Positions 34,308 to 43,043 of a stretch of DNA of 64,000 nucleotides are shown piece after piece. The first letter of the stretch is position 1; each line of letters begins with the position of its first letter. Origin of the DNA: a bacterium. GTDB lineage: Bacteria; Verrucomicrobiota; Verrucomicrobiia; Verrucomicrobiales; Akkermansiaceae. The DNA lies in the NCBI GenBank assembly GCA_018222765.1, contig JAAEZT010000004.1:1-64000 (forward strand), read 5' to 3'. Position numbers and translations under genes: made by a program. The notes under the pieces were generated by a model. The model was not told the DNA's origin and made no database searches. It was given only the letters and a program-made list of their open reading frames with translations.

Positions 34308-36176
34308 ATGAAATCCCTGCTGTTGATCTCGGTTCTGTTCCAATTGGCAATGCCTGTCTCTGGGGCAGAAACGTTAGGTGCGCTGCGACCGGGGGAGGAG
34401 GCTCCCAAGACCTTCGAGGAAATGTGGGCTGGGTTCGATCCGCGGGCTGAGCCATTGGAGGTCGAAATGCTGAAGGAGTGGGAGGAAGACGGCGTGGTAA
34501 TGAGGGTGTTGCGGTATCGGGCCGGGATCTTCAAAGGAAAGAAAGCGATGATCGCGGCGGTGTATGGCTATCCGAAGGTTGGGAGCAAGTTGCCCGGCCT
34601 GGTGCAAATCCACGGAGGGGGCCAGTATGCCGATTACAAGGCGGTGCTTACGAATGCAAAACGCGGATATGCCACGATTTCCATCGCCTGGGCGGGTCGG
34701 ATTTCCGCTCCTGACTATTTGGTCAATCCGGAGGTGGTGAAACTTTTCTGGGAAGGGAAAACGAAAGACTCCGGATATCGAGTCACGACAGATTGGGGAG
34801 CCTTGGATGGCTATCATGCTCCCTGCCGAAACAAGGGGAATGCCTTTGCGCATGTTTCACCTCATCCATGGACACTCGATGCGGTGGATTCGCCTCGAAA
34901 CAACCCTTGGTTTCTCGCCACTTTGGCAGCGCGGAGGGCCTTGACGTTTTTGGAGCAGCAACCCCAAGTCGACCCGGAAAAGTTGGGTGTCTATGGACAC
35001 TCAATGGGTGGGAAGCTCACTATCTTTACGGCGGCTTCCGATGGCCGGGTCAAAGCGGCCGCGCCCTCCTGCGGCGGCATTAGCGACCGCGACAGCAAGT
35101 ATGAGATTTATCAAGATACCATCGCGGACTCCACCATTCTCACTCATGTGAAGTGTCCGGTATTCTTCCTGAATCCCGCCAATGATTTCCATGGTCGCGT
35201 GGGGGATTTGGATAAGGTGATCGATGAGATCCAAAGCAAGAACTGGCGCATCAGCAGTGCGGCGCATCATAATCATCAGGATACGGCTCCCTATGAGGTC
35301 GCGACACAACTCTGGTTTGACGAGCAGTTGAAAGGTAACTTCAATGTGCCAACGACTCCGAAGACGGAGCTGAAGCTTTCGGGAACTCCCGAAATTACCG
35401 CGATTCCTGATGCCTCACGAAGAATCCTCTCGGTGGATTTTTTCTATACCCAGGAAGGTAAGGCGAAGGAGACGAGCAAGGATCGTGATTTGGTGGTGAA
35501 TCGATTTTGGCATCATCGTTCGGGCAAGATGGTGAATGGGCAGGCCAAGGCGACCTTGCCATTATTGAGTCGGGGAAAGCCGCTTTGGGTCTACGCAAAC
35601 GTTCGCTACGAGTTGGACAAGCCGGTCGAAGGAGCGGGCTACTATTACCGGACCTATCAGGCGAGGAATTTTAATGTCTCTTCACTGATTAAAAAGATTA
35701 CGGTGGAGCAGTTGAAAGCGGCGGGAGCAAATGCTACTGATAAACCTTCCTTGGTCGTTGAAAATTTCCGGGGTGAGTGGCGCAAGAATTGGTTTAGCTA
35801 CCAACCGGATCGCGATTGGTCGCTCACGACACACAAGATCAATGATCCCAAATGGGCTCCACCCAAGGAGGCTTATTTGATCTTGGCGGTGCAGTCTCAA
35901 CAGAGGAACAAGCTGGTGGTCCGGGTCGACGATTATTTTGCCGAGGTTCAGTTGACGGGAGGCTCGCATGATCAAGCGATCGTTTTGCAAGAGTCGTCAT
36001 TTCAGAATGTGGAGGGTGAGAGGAATCTGAGTTGGGCAACGGCGAAGGAACTGGAGTTGAGTCCACAGGAAATTTTCAGAGGAAAAAAAGATCGCAAGAA
36101 AACGTATCAGGCCGGAGCGGAGTGGCGAGAGGATCCGCCGGTCTTCAAACTACTGCAATGGAAGCCTCGAAAGTAA
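34308..36176 (+). CDS. Secreted alpha/beta hydrolase, acetyl xylan esterase-like
   Basis: A 622-residue secreted esterase. A signal peptide (1-20) precedes an N-terminal cap, then the alpha/beta hydrolase fold with oxyanion region LVQIHGGG, nucleophile S232 in VYGHSMGG, an acidic residue in NPANDFHG and a likely His in AAHHNHQD. Residues from about 345 to 622 form a beta-rich tail without recognisable enzyme motif. PVC and Bacteroidota genomes have similar proteins beside sulfatases, usually deacetylating xylan or algal glycans. It overlaps the next small ORF by one base (TAATG), which in turn overlaps the sulfatase, so it starts a three-gene coupled unit. Confidence 0.85.
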   Translation: MKSLLLISVLFQLAMPVSGAETLGALRPGEEAPKTFEEMWAGFDPRAEPLEVEMLKEWEEDGVVMRVLRYRAGIFKGKKAMIAAVYGYPKVGSKLPGLVQIHGGGQYADYKAVLTNAKRGYATISIAWAGRISAPDYLVNPEVVKLFWEGKTKDSGYRVTTDWGALDGYHAPCRNKGNAFAHVSPHPWTLDAVDSPRNNPWFLATLAARRALTFLEQQPQVDPEKLGVYGHSMGGKLTIFTAASDGRVKAAAPSCGGISDRDSKYEIYQDTIADSTILTHVKCPVFFLNPANDFHGRVGDLDKVIDEIQSKNWRISSAAHHNHQDTAPYEVATQLWFDEQLKGNFNVPTTPKTELKLSGTPEITAIPDASRRILSVDFFYTQEGKAKETSKDRDLVVNRFWHHRSGKMVNGQAKATLPLLSRGKPLWVYANVRYELDKPVEGAGYYYRTYQARNFNVSSLIKKITVEQLKAAGANATDKPSLVVENFRGEWRKNWFSYQPDRDWSLTTHKINDPKWAPPKEAYLILAVQSQQRNKLVVRVDDYFAEVQLTGGSHDQAIVLQESSFQNVEGERNLSWATAKELELSPQEIFRGKKDRKKTYQAGAEWREDPPVFKLLQWKPRK

Positions 36177-36439
36177 TGATATTTCGTGCGACATTAACCG
36201 CGTGTTTGAGCATGGTGATTTCAAGCCCGGCAGCGAAAATCGCTGATCTGGCTCCCCATGAAAAAGATCAGGGTCAGATTTGGTGGGGTGATGAGCGTTT
36301 GCTGGACCAGAGCGCTCAAGAATATGATTTCTGGCAGTGCAACTATGACCGGGCGAAAAAATGCTGGAGTCAGACGTCCAATCTTCCTCTTTCTCAAAAA
36401 ATCCAGACCATCAAATTCAGTTCTCAAAAATTGTTATGA
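36176..36439 (+). CDS. Small secreted protein of 87 residues between esterase and sulfatase
   Basis: I do not recognise this protein. Its start overlaps the esterase stop by one base (TAATG) and its stop overlaps the sulfatase start by four (ATGA), so it is translationally coupled on both sides. The N-terminus MIFRATLTACLSMVISSPAAK is a credible signal peptide. The mature part of about 65 residues is hydrophilic, with an aromatic IWWGDERLL segment and two cysteines (CNYDRAKKC) that could bond. The C-terminus is basic and featureless, as if truncated. It could be a small partner of the enzymes or the residue of a decayed gene kept for coupling. Confidence 0.6.
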   Translation: MIFRATLTACLSMVISSPAAKIADLAPHEKDQGQIWWGDERLLDQSAQEYDFWQCNYDRAKKCWSQTSNLPLSQKIQTIKFSSQKLL

Positions 36440-37812
36440 AAAGAATCAAGTTTTTCGCCTTTCTCCTAACCTACGTTGCCATCGCCAAGGGAGGAGCCGC
36501 TTCTCCCAATATCGTGTTCATCTTTGCTGATGATTGGGGTTGGGGGGATCTCAGCTGTCACGGACATCCCTATGTTAAAACGCCGAACATTGATCGCCTC
36601 GCAAAGGAAGGGACGGACTTTCATCGCTTCACGGTGGCGAGTGGAGTGTGTTCGCCGAGTCGCACCGCGGTGATGACGGGGCACTTTCCAGCGCGCTACA
36701 ATATCGATGGCCACTTCGCCTGGGTGCCGAGCAATGCCAAGCGTGGAATGCCTGATTGGCTCGATCCCGAGGCTCCGCTGATGACCCGCTTTCTGCAAAA
36801 AGCGGGATACCGCACGGCGCACTATGGGAAGTGGCATTTGGCGAACAATATGATTCCTGATTCGCCTTTACCGAAGGTCTACGGCTACGACCGGGCCTGG
36901 GCGTTTAACTGCGCCGGCGAGCAAATGCCCGTGCATGAAGATTCCAAGCACGCCGTGAAATTTATCGAAGATTGCCATGAAGAAGGAAAGCCCTTCTTCC
37001 TTAACCTCTGGGTGCACGAACCGCATACGCCTTTTCACACCGTGCCGAAGTATCGCTGGCGTTTTCGAGACCTGCCTGAAGCCGACAACATTTATGCTTC
37101 GGTTCTTTCCCACGCCGATGATCGCATCGGTGAAGTGCTCGATGCACTTGATCGCCTGAAGCTGACTGAAAATACCCTCGTTGTTTTCAGCTCCGACAAC
37201 GGCCCGGCCCGCGCAAGCAAGCCGACGGAGTTAGCTCTGAATCACGACACGGCCACCGGCGCAGGTTATGGTATCGGCGCGGCCAAGGGCATTACCGGAG
37301 GTCGCCGGGGATACAAAGGTGCGCTTTTCGAGGGAGGGATCGGAGTCCCCTTTATCGCCCGTTGGCCGGGGAAAATCGCGGCTGGAAAAGTGGACGCTGA
37401 CTCCTTGATTTCAGCGGTAGATCTTCTCCCGACCTTTTGCGAGGTCGCCGGAGTGACTTTGCCCGCGAGTTACAAAGCCGACGGAGTGAGTCAGGTGGCA
37501 ACTCTCAAAGGCAAGCCTGTCCCCTTGCGTCGGAAGCCTCTGTTTTGGAAAATGGGCGGAAACAAAAACCGCGCCGACCACTGGGTGAACTACGCCGTGG
37601 TATACCAGCATTGGAAGTTGGTCACAAATAACGATACCAGCCGGGTCGAACTCTACGACCTCGCTGCCGACCTTGCGGAGAAGGTCGATGTCGGCACAAA
37701 GAACCCCGGGGTGGTTACCACGATGCTCAAACAATTAAAAACCTGGCAATCCACTCTTCCCAAGATGCCAACAGGTGATGTTTTCTCTGCCGAAAGAAAT
37801 GCAAAGAAGTAA
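36436..37812 (+). CDS. Secreted sulfatase
   Basis: A type I sulfatase of 458 residues that begins at the ATG at 36436, overlapping the small ORF by four bases; the longer frame lacks a signal. A signal peptide (about 1-21) precedes SPNIVFIFADDWGWGDLSC with the metal-binding DD, and the formylglycine motif C72-SPSR with signature TAVMTG. The block FSSDNGPA and a lysine-rich GGRRGYKGALFEGG region support the S1 family. It shares the look of N-acetylgalactosamine-6/arylsulfatases. The gene ends a three-gene unit with the esterase and small ORF, so desulfation and deacetylation of the same glycan is likely. Confidence 0.93.
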   Translation: MKRIKFFAFLLTYVAIAKGGAASPNIVFIFADDWGWGDLSCHGHPYVKTPNIDRLAKEGTDFHRFTVASGVCSPSRTAVMTGHFPARYNIDGHFAWVPSNAKRGMPDWLDPEAPLMTRFLQKAGYRTAHYGKWHLANNMIPDSPLPKVYGYDRAWAFNCAGEQMPVHEDSKHAVKFIEDCHEEGKPFFLNLWVHEPHTPFHTVPKYRWRFRDLPEADNIYASVLSHADDRIGEVLDALDRLKLTENTLVVFSSDNGPARASKPTELALNHDTATGAGYGIGAAKGITGGRRGYKGALFEGGIGVPFIARWPGKIAAGKVDADSLISAVDLLPTFCEVAGVTLPASYKADGVSQVATLKGKPVPLRRKPLFWKMGGNKNRADHWVNYAVVYQHWKLVTNNDTSRVELYDLAADLAEKVDVGTKNPGVVTTMLKQLKTWQSTLPKMPTGDVFSAERNAKK

Positions 37813-37850
37813 TTTCCCTTCTGTTGTAAGGAACTGGGTGAGGTGCTGAA

Positions 37851-40800
37851 TCAACGATTTACCTGAAGGCGGAAGAAGTGGTGATCAGTAATGACTCCTG
37901 CGAATTCAATGGTGACTTTGTGGAGGGAGGGCGCGAAGAAATTTTCATCAATGGTGAGGTTCCCATCAACACCGGCGATCTGATCTTGCCATGTTTCGAG
38001 ATCATCGGAGAATTGAGGCCTTGGACTGAGGTAACTTGCCTGGGCGGCGAGTGGGAAAGAGGCAAGGGTGTTTCCATTGGAAAACTCAAATAGGAGAGGC
38101 GGGTTTTGATCGGGCGTGGCGGGATTGGTTCCGAGGATAAATTCGATACTATTGGGAAGTTTGTCTTTGTCGGGATCGGCGTCAAAGCCAGCATCTTCAC
38201 CGGTGAGGCCATGGGTAGTTTTGGACCAGAAGCTGAATGGATCGGTATCGCTGATCAGGGCGATTCTGCTGCCGCCAAAGGCGTAGTCGATGGAATATCC
38301 GGCGGGGAGGTTGTTGATGTTGGTAAAGGTTCCAGTAAGGGAGCCATACGAAGCGATGGTATAGATGGGCTCGGTCAGACCACCGCCAAGGTCGGCTAGG
38401 TTGAGGGTTGCTCCAGTGATGTCGAGGGAACCGGTAACGTCAAATCGGTCATTGGAGGGGCCGTCGACTTCGATGAGAAGGGCGCCGATTTTGGCATCGT
38501 TTGTTGCGGTGAGAGCTCCGGTGGATTGACCTGGAGAGATTGTCCCGCTGCCGACAATTTCCGCGCCGATGCTTCCGTTGCCGCCGATGGTGCCATCGGG
38601 TCCAATCATGATCTGGGAACTTGTGGAGAGGTTAACCTGGTCCCCGATGGTGAGTTGACCTTCGGTGATTGAAGTGATCCCGGTGTAGGTCGGGCTGGTG
38701 GTGAGGTGAAGATGGGAGGTTCCGGCTTTGGTGAGATTGGCTGGATTAAGATATTCGCTGATTTCTCCATTGAGGGTAAAGGTGGCAGTTCCATCACCGT
38801 CGATAGTGAGATCGTGATAGAGGATGAAGGGATTACTGATTTCGTAACTAAAGTCAGGACCGTTGCTCCCGAGAGACAAGCTTGGGGGCGTGCCGGAGAG
38901 GTCGTTGGAGAAGAGCAATTCGTTTCCAGCGATGGTGGCCGATTGGGGATTGGTTCCAATGAAATCACCGGTCATCTTGAGGGAATTCAACATGAAGGTG
39001 AGGCCGGTAGGGCGCATCATGTTGTTATTGGCGGTGTAGGAAAAGTTGTCGGTGGTCGGGAATTCGAGGACGCACCCAGCAAAGGCGTCGAGACTGAGCA
39101 AGGTGTCCTGCGATGCGGTGTCGGGATCGGTCCAGGCATTTTGGGCAGACCAATTGAGGGCGACCGGAAGGTTGGCGCCGCCGCCGCCGTCGATTGTTCC
39201 GCGATCGAGCGTAAAGTCGTCGAGCCGGGCAAAGCCGGATCCGGTTTGGGCCGAGTTGAGTGAGATAAATAATTTTTTACCGTTAGCTGAAGCAGGGATG
39301 GGTGGAAATAAGGCAATCTCGGTTTGGTAAGAGCTATCCAGTAACGAGAGCTCTGAATCGAGGGACGCAAGAATTGTTGGTGTGCCCGAGAGGCTGTCGT
39401 CGGACGTGGTAAATAGGCTCACTCTGATTTTGTCACCGGTGTCATTCCAGTTTGAGGCATCGCGCCATTGATAGGTTGCTTGGAAGATTTCGCCGGTAGC
39501 CAGAGTGTGATTGGTTTCGAGCCCGAATTCTCTGGTGGCGCTTTCCGCGATGATGGCGTTTCGGGTGCCGTTGGCATCGAGGGAAGTTTGAGTGGCGTTG
39601 AGGCTTCCCGCTCCGGTGCCAATATTTTGCCAGGTGGGGGTTTGATCAAAGGTCTGTGCTCCGGATCCTCCCCCGGCATTGAAATCGCCATTGAGGAGAG
39701 CCTCCCCAATCAGAGTTAGGTTGGAGGTGAATGGTCCGAGATCAACCGGTTGAGGGTTTAGGATAAAACGGTCGTTCAAATTAATGGAACCCGGTGATTT
39801 GTTGAGCCCGGCGTGACGCGGTTTATCTGCTCCAACTTCGAAGGCGGTGAAGTCCTTGAGGAGCTCCTCGACGATTTCAGGATTGGCATTGGCGAGATTG
39901 GTGGACTCGCTAATGTCACTGGAAAGGTCGAAGAGAGAGAATGGGGCAGCGGTGCTGTTGCTGGTGAGTTTCCATTTGCCTTTGCGCACTCCGACTTTGG
40001 ATTCGCTGCGAATGGTGAGCACTTCGTGAGGAGGTTCGGTTGTGGTCCCTTTTAGGTGGGGGATCAGGCTAACGCCATCGATGTCAGCAGGAGGAGTGGC
40101 GCCGGCGGCTTCCAGGCAGGTGGGGAGGATGTCGATGGAGTGGATGGGCTCGTGGTAAGTGTCATTTTCGGGAAGTCCGGGACCCGCGATAATCATGGGA
40201 ACTCGGGTGCCGCCTTCATAGACGGATCCTTTATAATTATTGAGAGGAGCATTGACGGTTCCGATACCATTGGCGCCACCATTGTCATTGATAAAAATCA
40301 CGAGGGTGTTGTCGGTAAGAGAGATCGATCCGTCGCCGGCCGGGTCATCGAGTTTATTGAGAATATTGCCAATTTCTTTGTCCATGGTGAGGACCATGGA
40401 GGCATAATCTTTTCGTCTGTCAGTAAGGCCGGCGAGACGTGGGTCATCGATATCGGGAGACGGGCCGATGGGGCCATGCGGAGCGGTGAAGGAGACGTAG
40501 AGGAAGAAGGGGTCGGGATCAACGTAGTGTCGATCAATAAAATCCACGGCTCCGATTCCAAAGGCGTTGGTCACGTAGTTGTTGGTGGTATTCCAGGGAG
40601 CGGTTGTTTCAAGAACGGTATCGGAAAATGGAGAAGTGATCGTCTCCCGGAGTTCGCCAGATCCAGTCACCGATCCGATGGTGTAATTGCGAGAGCCTTT
40701 CCAGATTCCAAAAAACTCGTCGACGCCCTGATTTTCAGGACGGTTGCCCAAGCCATTGTCGTTTGCGCGGGCGCCGATGTGCCATTTGCCAATGACTCCG

Positions 40801-41195
40801 GTGGTGTAGCCCTCGGCCCCCATGCGGTCGAAGATGGTGGTGGTATCCGGTGAGAGGCCATCGATCGCGGTGGCTCCCGTGAGATTGTTAATGTTGTATT
40901 CGTAGCCGACACGTTGCTGATAGGATCCGGTGACAATGGCGGCTCGGGAGGGGGAGCAGACGGCCGCAGTATAGGCGTTGGTTAGAAGGGTGCCGCGCCC
41001 GCGCAGGGCATTGAGATTCGGGGTGGGTACCGGACTTGGGGCTTGACCGGGGTTAAGGGTCTGGAGGTATTCGTCCATGAATTCCCAGTCGGCGTAACCC
41101 GCATCGTCCGAAATGATCACGACGACGTTTGGTTTTTGAGCAAAAACGGGGGAGACGAGGAGGAGAAGGGCAATCGGAAGATACTGGAGCGACAT
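37851..41195 (-). CDS. Sulfatase fused to an adhesin-like beta-helix tail
   Basis: A 1114-residue protein when started at the ATG at 41195, which begins a signal peptide (MSLQYLPIALLLLVSPVFAQ); an upstream in-frame ATG gives 1130. Residues 21-470 form a type I sulfatase with VVIISDDAGYAD and C80-SPSR. A second half of about 600 residues contains a sugar-binding-like jelly roll, an autotransporter-associated strand repeat (LTKAGTSHLHL, TSITEGQLTIG, GTIGGNGSIG), an acidic DADPDKDKLPNSIE calcium-like segment and the C-terminal module ending HHFFRLQV. Sulfatases normally end near 500 residues, so this is a true fusion; it should keep the enzyme on the cell surface. Confidence 0.88.
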   Translation of the reverse strand: MSLQYLPIALLLLVSPVFAQKPNVVVIISDDAGYADWEFMDEYLQTLNPGQAPSPVPTPNLNALRGRGTLLTNAYTAAVCSPSRAAIVTGSYQQRVGYEYNINNLTGATAIDGLSPDTTTIFDRMGAEGYTTGVIGKWHIGARANDNGLGNRPENQGVDEFFGIWKGSRNYTIGSVTGSGELRETITSPFSDTVLETTAPWNTTNNYVTNAFGIGAVDFIDRHYVDPDPFFLYVSFTAPHGPIGPSPDIDDPRLAGLTDRRKDYASMVLTMDKEIGNILNKLDDPAGDGSISLTDNTLVIFINDNGGANGIGTVNAPLNNYKGSVYEGGTRVPMIIAGPGLPENDTYHEPIHSIDILPTCLEAAGATPPADIDGVSLIPHLKGTTTEPPHEVLTIRSESKVGVRKGKWKLTSNSTAAPFSLFDLSSDISESTNLANANPEIVEELLKDFTAFEVGADKPRHAGLNKSPGSINLNDRFILNPQPVDLGPFTSNLTLIGEALLNGDFNAGGGSGAQTFDQTPTWQNIGTGAGSLNATQTSLDANGTRNAIIAESATREFGLETNHTLATGEIFQATYQWRDASNWNDTGDKIRVSLFTTSDDSLSGTPTILASLDSELSLLDSSYQTEIALFPPIPASANGKKLFISLNSAQTGSGFARLDDFTLDRGTIDGGGGANLPVALNWSAQNAWTDPDTASQDTLLSLDAFAGCVLEFPTTDNFSYTANNNMMRPTGLTFMLNSLKMTGDFIGTNPQSATIAGNELLFSNDLSGTPPSLSLGSNGPDFSYEISNPFILYHDLTIDGDGTATFTLNGEISEYLNPANLTKAGTSHLHLTTSPTYTGITSITEGQLTIGDQVNLSTSSQIMIGPDGTIGGNGSIGAEIVGSGTISPGQSTGALTATNDAKIGALLIEVDGPSNDRFDVTGSLDITGATLNLADLGGGLTEPIYTIASYGSLTGTFTNINNLPAGYSIDYAFGGSRIALISDTDPFSFWSKTTHGLTGEDAGFDADPDKDKLPNSIEFILGTNPATPDQNPPLLFEFSNGNTLASFPLAAQASYLSPRPQFSDDLETWQDQIAGVDGNLTIDENFFAPSLHKVTIEFAGVITDHHFFRLQVNR

Positions 41196-41283
41196 GGAGG
41201 ACTGCGTGAGTATTTCAGATGAATTGAGAGATGTCTCTGTCAATTCTCCAATGCGCGGCCCATTTCCGAGCGGGAGCGGCGGT

Positions 41284-41904
41284 TCATTCGGGTCCGCGTT
41301 GAAAAGCGATAAGTTGCTTGATCTTCATCTTGCGGAATTTGACCCAGCCGGCGTGGTTTTCGGCGCCGTAGGTTTGGATGGCGAGGTGGCCCGGAGCAAG
41401 GTGCTTGGCGAGGCGCTTCGCATCTTGGTAGTCGACGATCTTTTTGCTGTTGAGCCAGACTTCAATGTGTGGGCCGAGAGCTTTGATACGGAGGGAATTC
41501 CACTCCCTGGGTTTGCGGTATTCGTCTTTGGCGTCGCCCTTGTCGAGCCAGTTATCGAGGTAGAGCCCGACTGGTTCGTCGGCTGCTCCCCGGCCGATGT
41601 TCACTTGCAGGCGGTCGCCTTTCTGTTTCAGTCCGTAGCGCAGATAGATCCCGCTGTTGTATTTTCCGTGCTCATCGATTTTGAATTCGAGGCTGAGATC
41701 GAAGTCCTGAAATTTTTCCTTGGTGAGCAGAAGACCTGAGCGTTTGGGATCACCATCCTGACCGCCGGAGAGAATGCCGTTTTGGTAGGTCCATTTGGCG
41801 CTGCCCCGGGAGGTCCAATCGTCGAGGGAATTGGACGGGAAAAGGGAGAGTTCTTCGGAATGAAGAAGATGGGTGGCAAAAAGGAAAATGAGCAGGCGGA
41901 ACAT
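41284..41904 (-). CDS. DUF1080 (3-keto-disaccharide hydrolase-like) secreted protein
   Basis: A 206-residue protein of the DUF1080 family, with a concanavalin-like jelly-roll fold; some members are now known to be 3-keto-disaccharide hydrolases. I use the ATG at 41904, which begins a signal peptide (MFRLLIFLFATHLLHS). Family blocks are LDDWTSRGSAKWTYQNGIL, DFDLSLEFKI and NSGIYLRY, and the C-terminal HAGWVKFRKMKIKQL. It lies between the sulfatase fusion and the next secreted protein, 80-90 bases from each, all on the same strand, so the three may form one transcript. Sequence alone does not prove 3-keto activity. Confidence 0.86.
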   Translation of the reverse strand: MFRLLIFLFATHLLHSEELSLFPSNSLDDWTSRGSAKWTYQNGILSGGQDGDPKRSGLLLTKEKFQDFDLSLEFKIDEHGKYNSGIYLRYGLKQKGDRLQVNIGRGAADEPVGLYLDNWLDKGDAKDEYRKPREWNSLRIKALGPHIEVWLNSKKIVDYQDAKRLAKHLAPGHLAIQTYGAENHAGWVKFRKMKIKQLIAFQRGPE

Positions 41905-41984
41905 GGCAGGGATGGGACAATCAGTTCGGGACACTGGATAAATGAAAAAGAGGAGGTGCTTTTGTGTCCGGGCTTCCGGTTCCG

Positions 41985-42953
41985 CTAATTAGAGACGATA
42001 CGATAATAGCGGATGGAAGGGCCCGCGGGGTCGGTGAAGGTGAGGAGGCTGTTGTCCGGGACGTTGTTGAAGGTGGAATCGGGGAGATCGCTGAACCAGT
42101 TTGTAAGGTCGTCGGAATATTCGACTTGGTAGCTTTTGCCGGTGACGCCATTCCAGGTGAGGGTCGTGGCGGTTCCCCCATCGTGGGTGAGAGTGGGAGT
42201 GGGTGCGACGAGGCCGGCAGGGTCGTAGGAATTGACAGCATAGTCGGCGATGAGGAGGAAGTTATCACCGTGTCGAGACACGAGCGGGGAAGAGACCTGC
42301 CACTCAAAACCGACGTAACCAAGATTGATGTCGGCTGGGTTGGCGGCGGTGGTGAAGGTGGCGTCTTCGAAAAGAGGGAGGCCGGAGAGTGAGGCGGACC
42401 AGGTATTGCTAGTGAGGTTGATGGAGATGAAGAGTTCGTCGAGTTCTTCATGGATGAAGTCGGTGAGAGTATCGAACTGTGTCGATGTATTGCTATCGAT
42501 GTTCGCTTGTTCCCGCCAGATGCCAAATTGAGTGTTCAGGGCTTCCGAATCCTGGTTATCAAAGCGGATGGTGGCCATTCGTTTCGCGTTGGCATTAAAA
42601 AAGGAGAGGTAGAAGTCGTCGTAATTGTCGTTGTTGGAATCTCGGATGGATATGAGGGCGTCGATTCGGATGATGGATTCCCCGGTGGTGGTGTGGTCGT
42701 GTAGGATTTGTTTCAGGACACTGACCCGGCGGGTAGTTGGTTGCCCGAGGCCGAGAGCAGCGTAGTTTCCGAGAGCACCGCCAAATCCGGTGTTGTCGAT
42801 GAAGCTGATTCCGCTGGCGCTGTCCGTGATGACCCATCCGTCGGTTCCAGCCCATTGGTCATCTCCAACAGTGAAGTTGTCAAAATCGGTGGAGTAGAGA
42901 GGGGCGGCCTGTGCGGAATGGAAGATGAACCAAAGAGCCAGAGGGAGTTTCAT
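41985..42953 (-). CDS. Secreted protein with a lectin-like domain and shared C-terminal module
   Basis: A 322-residue secreted protein with a signal peptide (1-16, cut near SAQA). Residues about 20-240 look like a concanavalin/laminin-G-type sandwich, with FDNFTVGDDQWAGTDGW near the start and DFYLSFFNANAKRMATIRFD in the middle. No catalytic motif is visible. The C-terminal 60 residues repeat the module seen in three other proteins here, with YQVEYSDDLTNWFSD and the ending RYYRIVSN. The protein resembles many verrucomicrobial secreted proteins of unknown function. It probably starts the transcript that continues with the DUF1080 protein and the sulfatase fusion. Confidence 0.75.
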   Translation of the reverse strand: MKLPLALWFIFHSAQAAPLYSTDFDNFTVGDDQWAGTDGWVITDSASGISFIDNTGFGGALGNYAALGLGQPTTRRVSVLKQILHDHTTTGESIIRIDALISIRDSNNDNYDDFYLSFFNANAKRMATIRFDNQDSEALNTQFGIWREQANIDSNTSTQFDTLTDFIHEELDELFISINLTSNTWSASLSGLPLFEDATFTTAANPADINLGYVGFEWQVSSPLVSRHGDNFLLIADYAVNSYDPAGLVAPTPTLTHDGGTATTLTWNGVTGKSYQVEYSDDLTNWFSDLPDSTFNNVPDNSLLTFTDPAGPSIRYYRIVSN

Positions 42954-42988
42954 GTTGTGTCGGCCTGATTAGACTCAGGGCAAATAAA

Positions 42989-43019
42989 AAAGAGGCAAGC
43001 CTTGAAAACTTGCCTCTTT
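42989..43019. terminator. Rho-independent terminator after the EF-hand gene
   Basis: An 11-base stem AAAGAGGCAAG pairs perfectly with CTTGCCTCTTT over a nine-base loop. In leftward direction a T-rich run follows, so it ends the sigma-factor operon after the EF-hand gene. It is also A/T-flanked on the other side. Confidence 0.85.
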
Positions 43020-43043
43020 GTAAAAGATGGTTGAGTTAATTTT

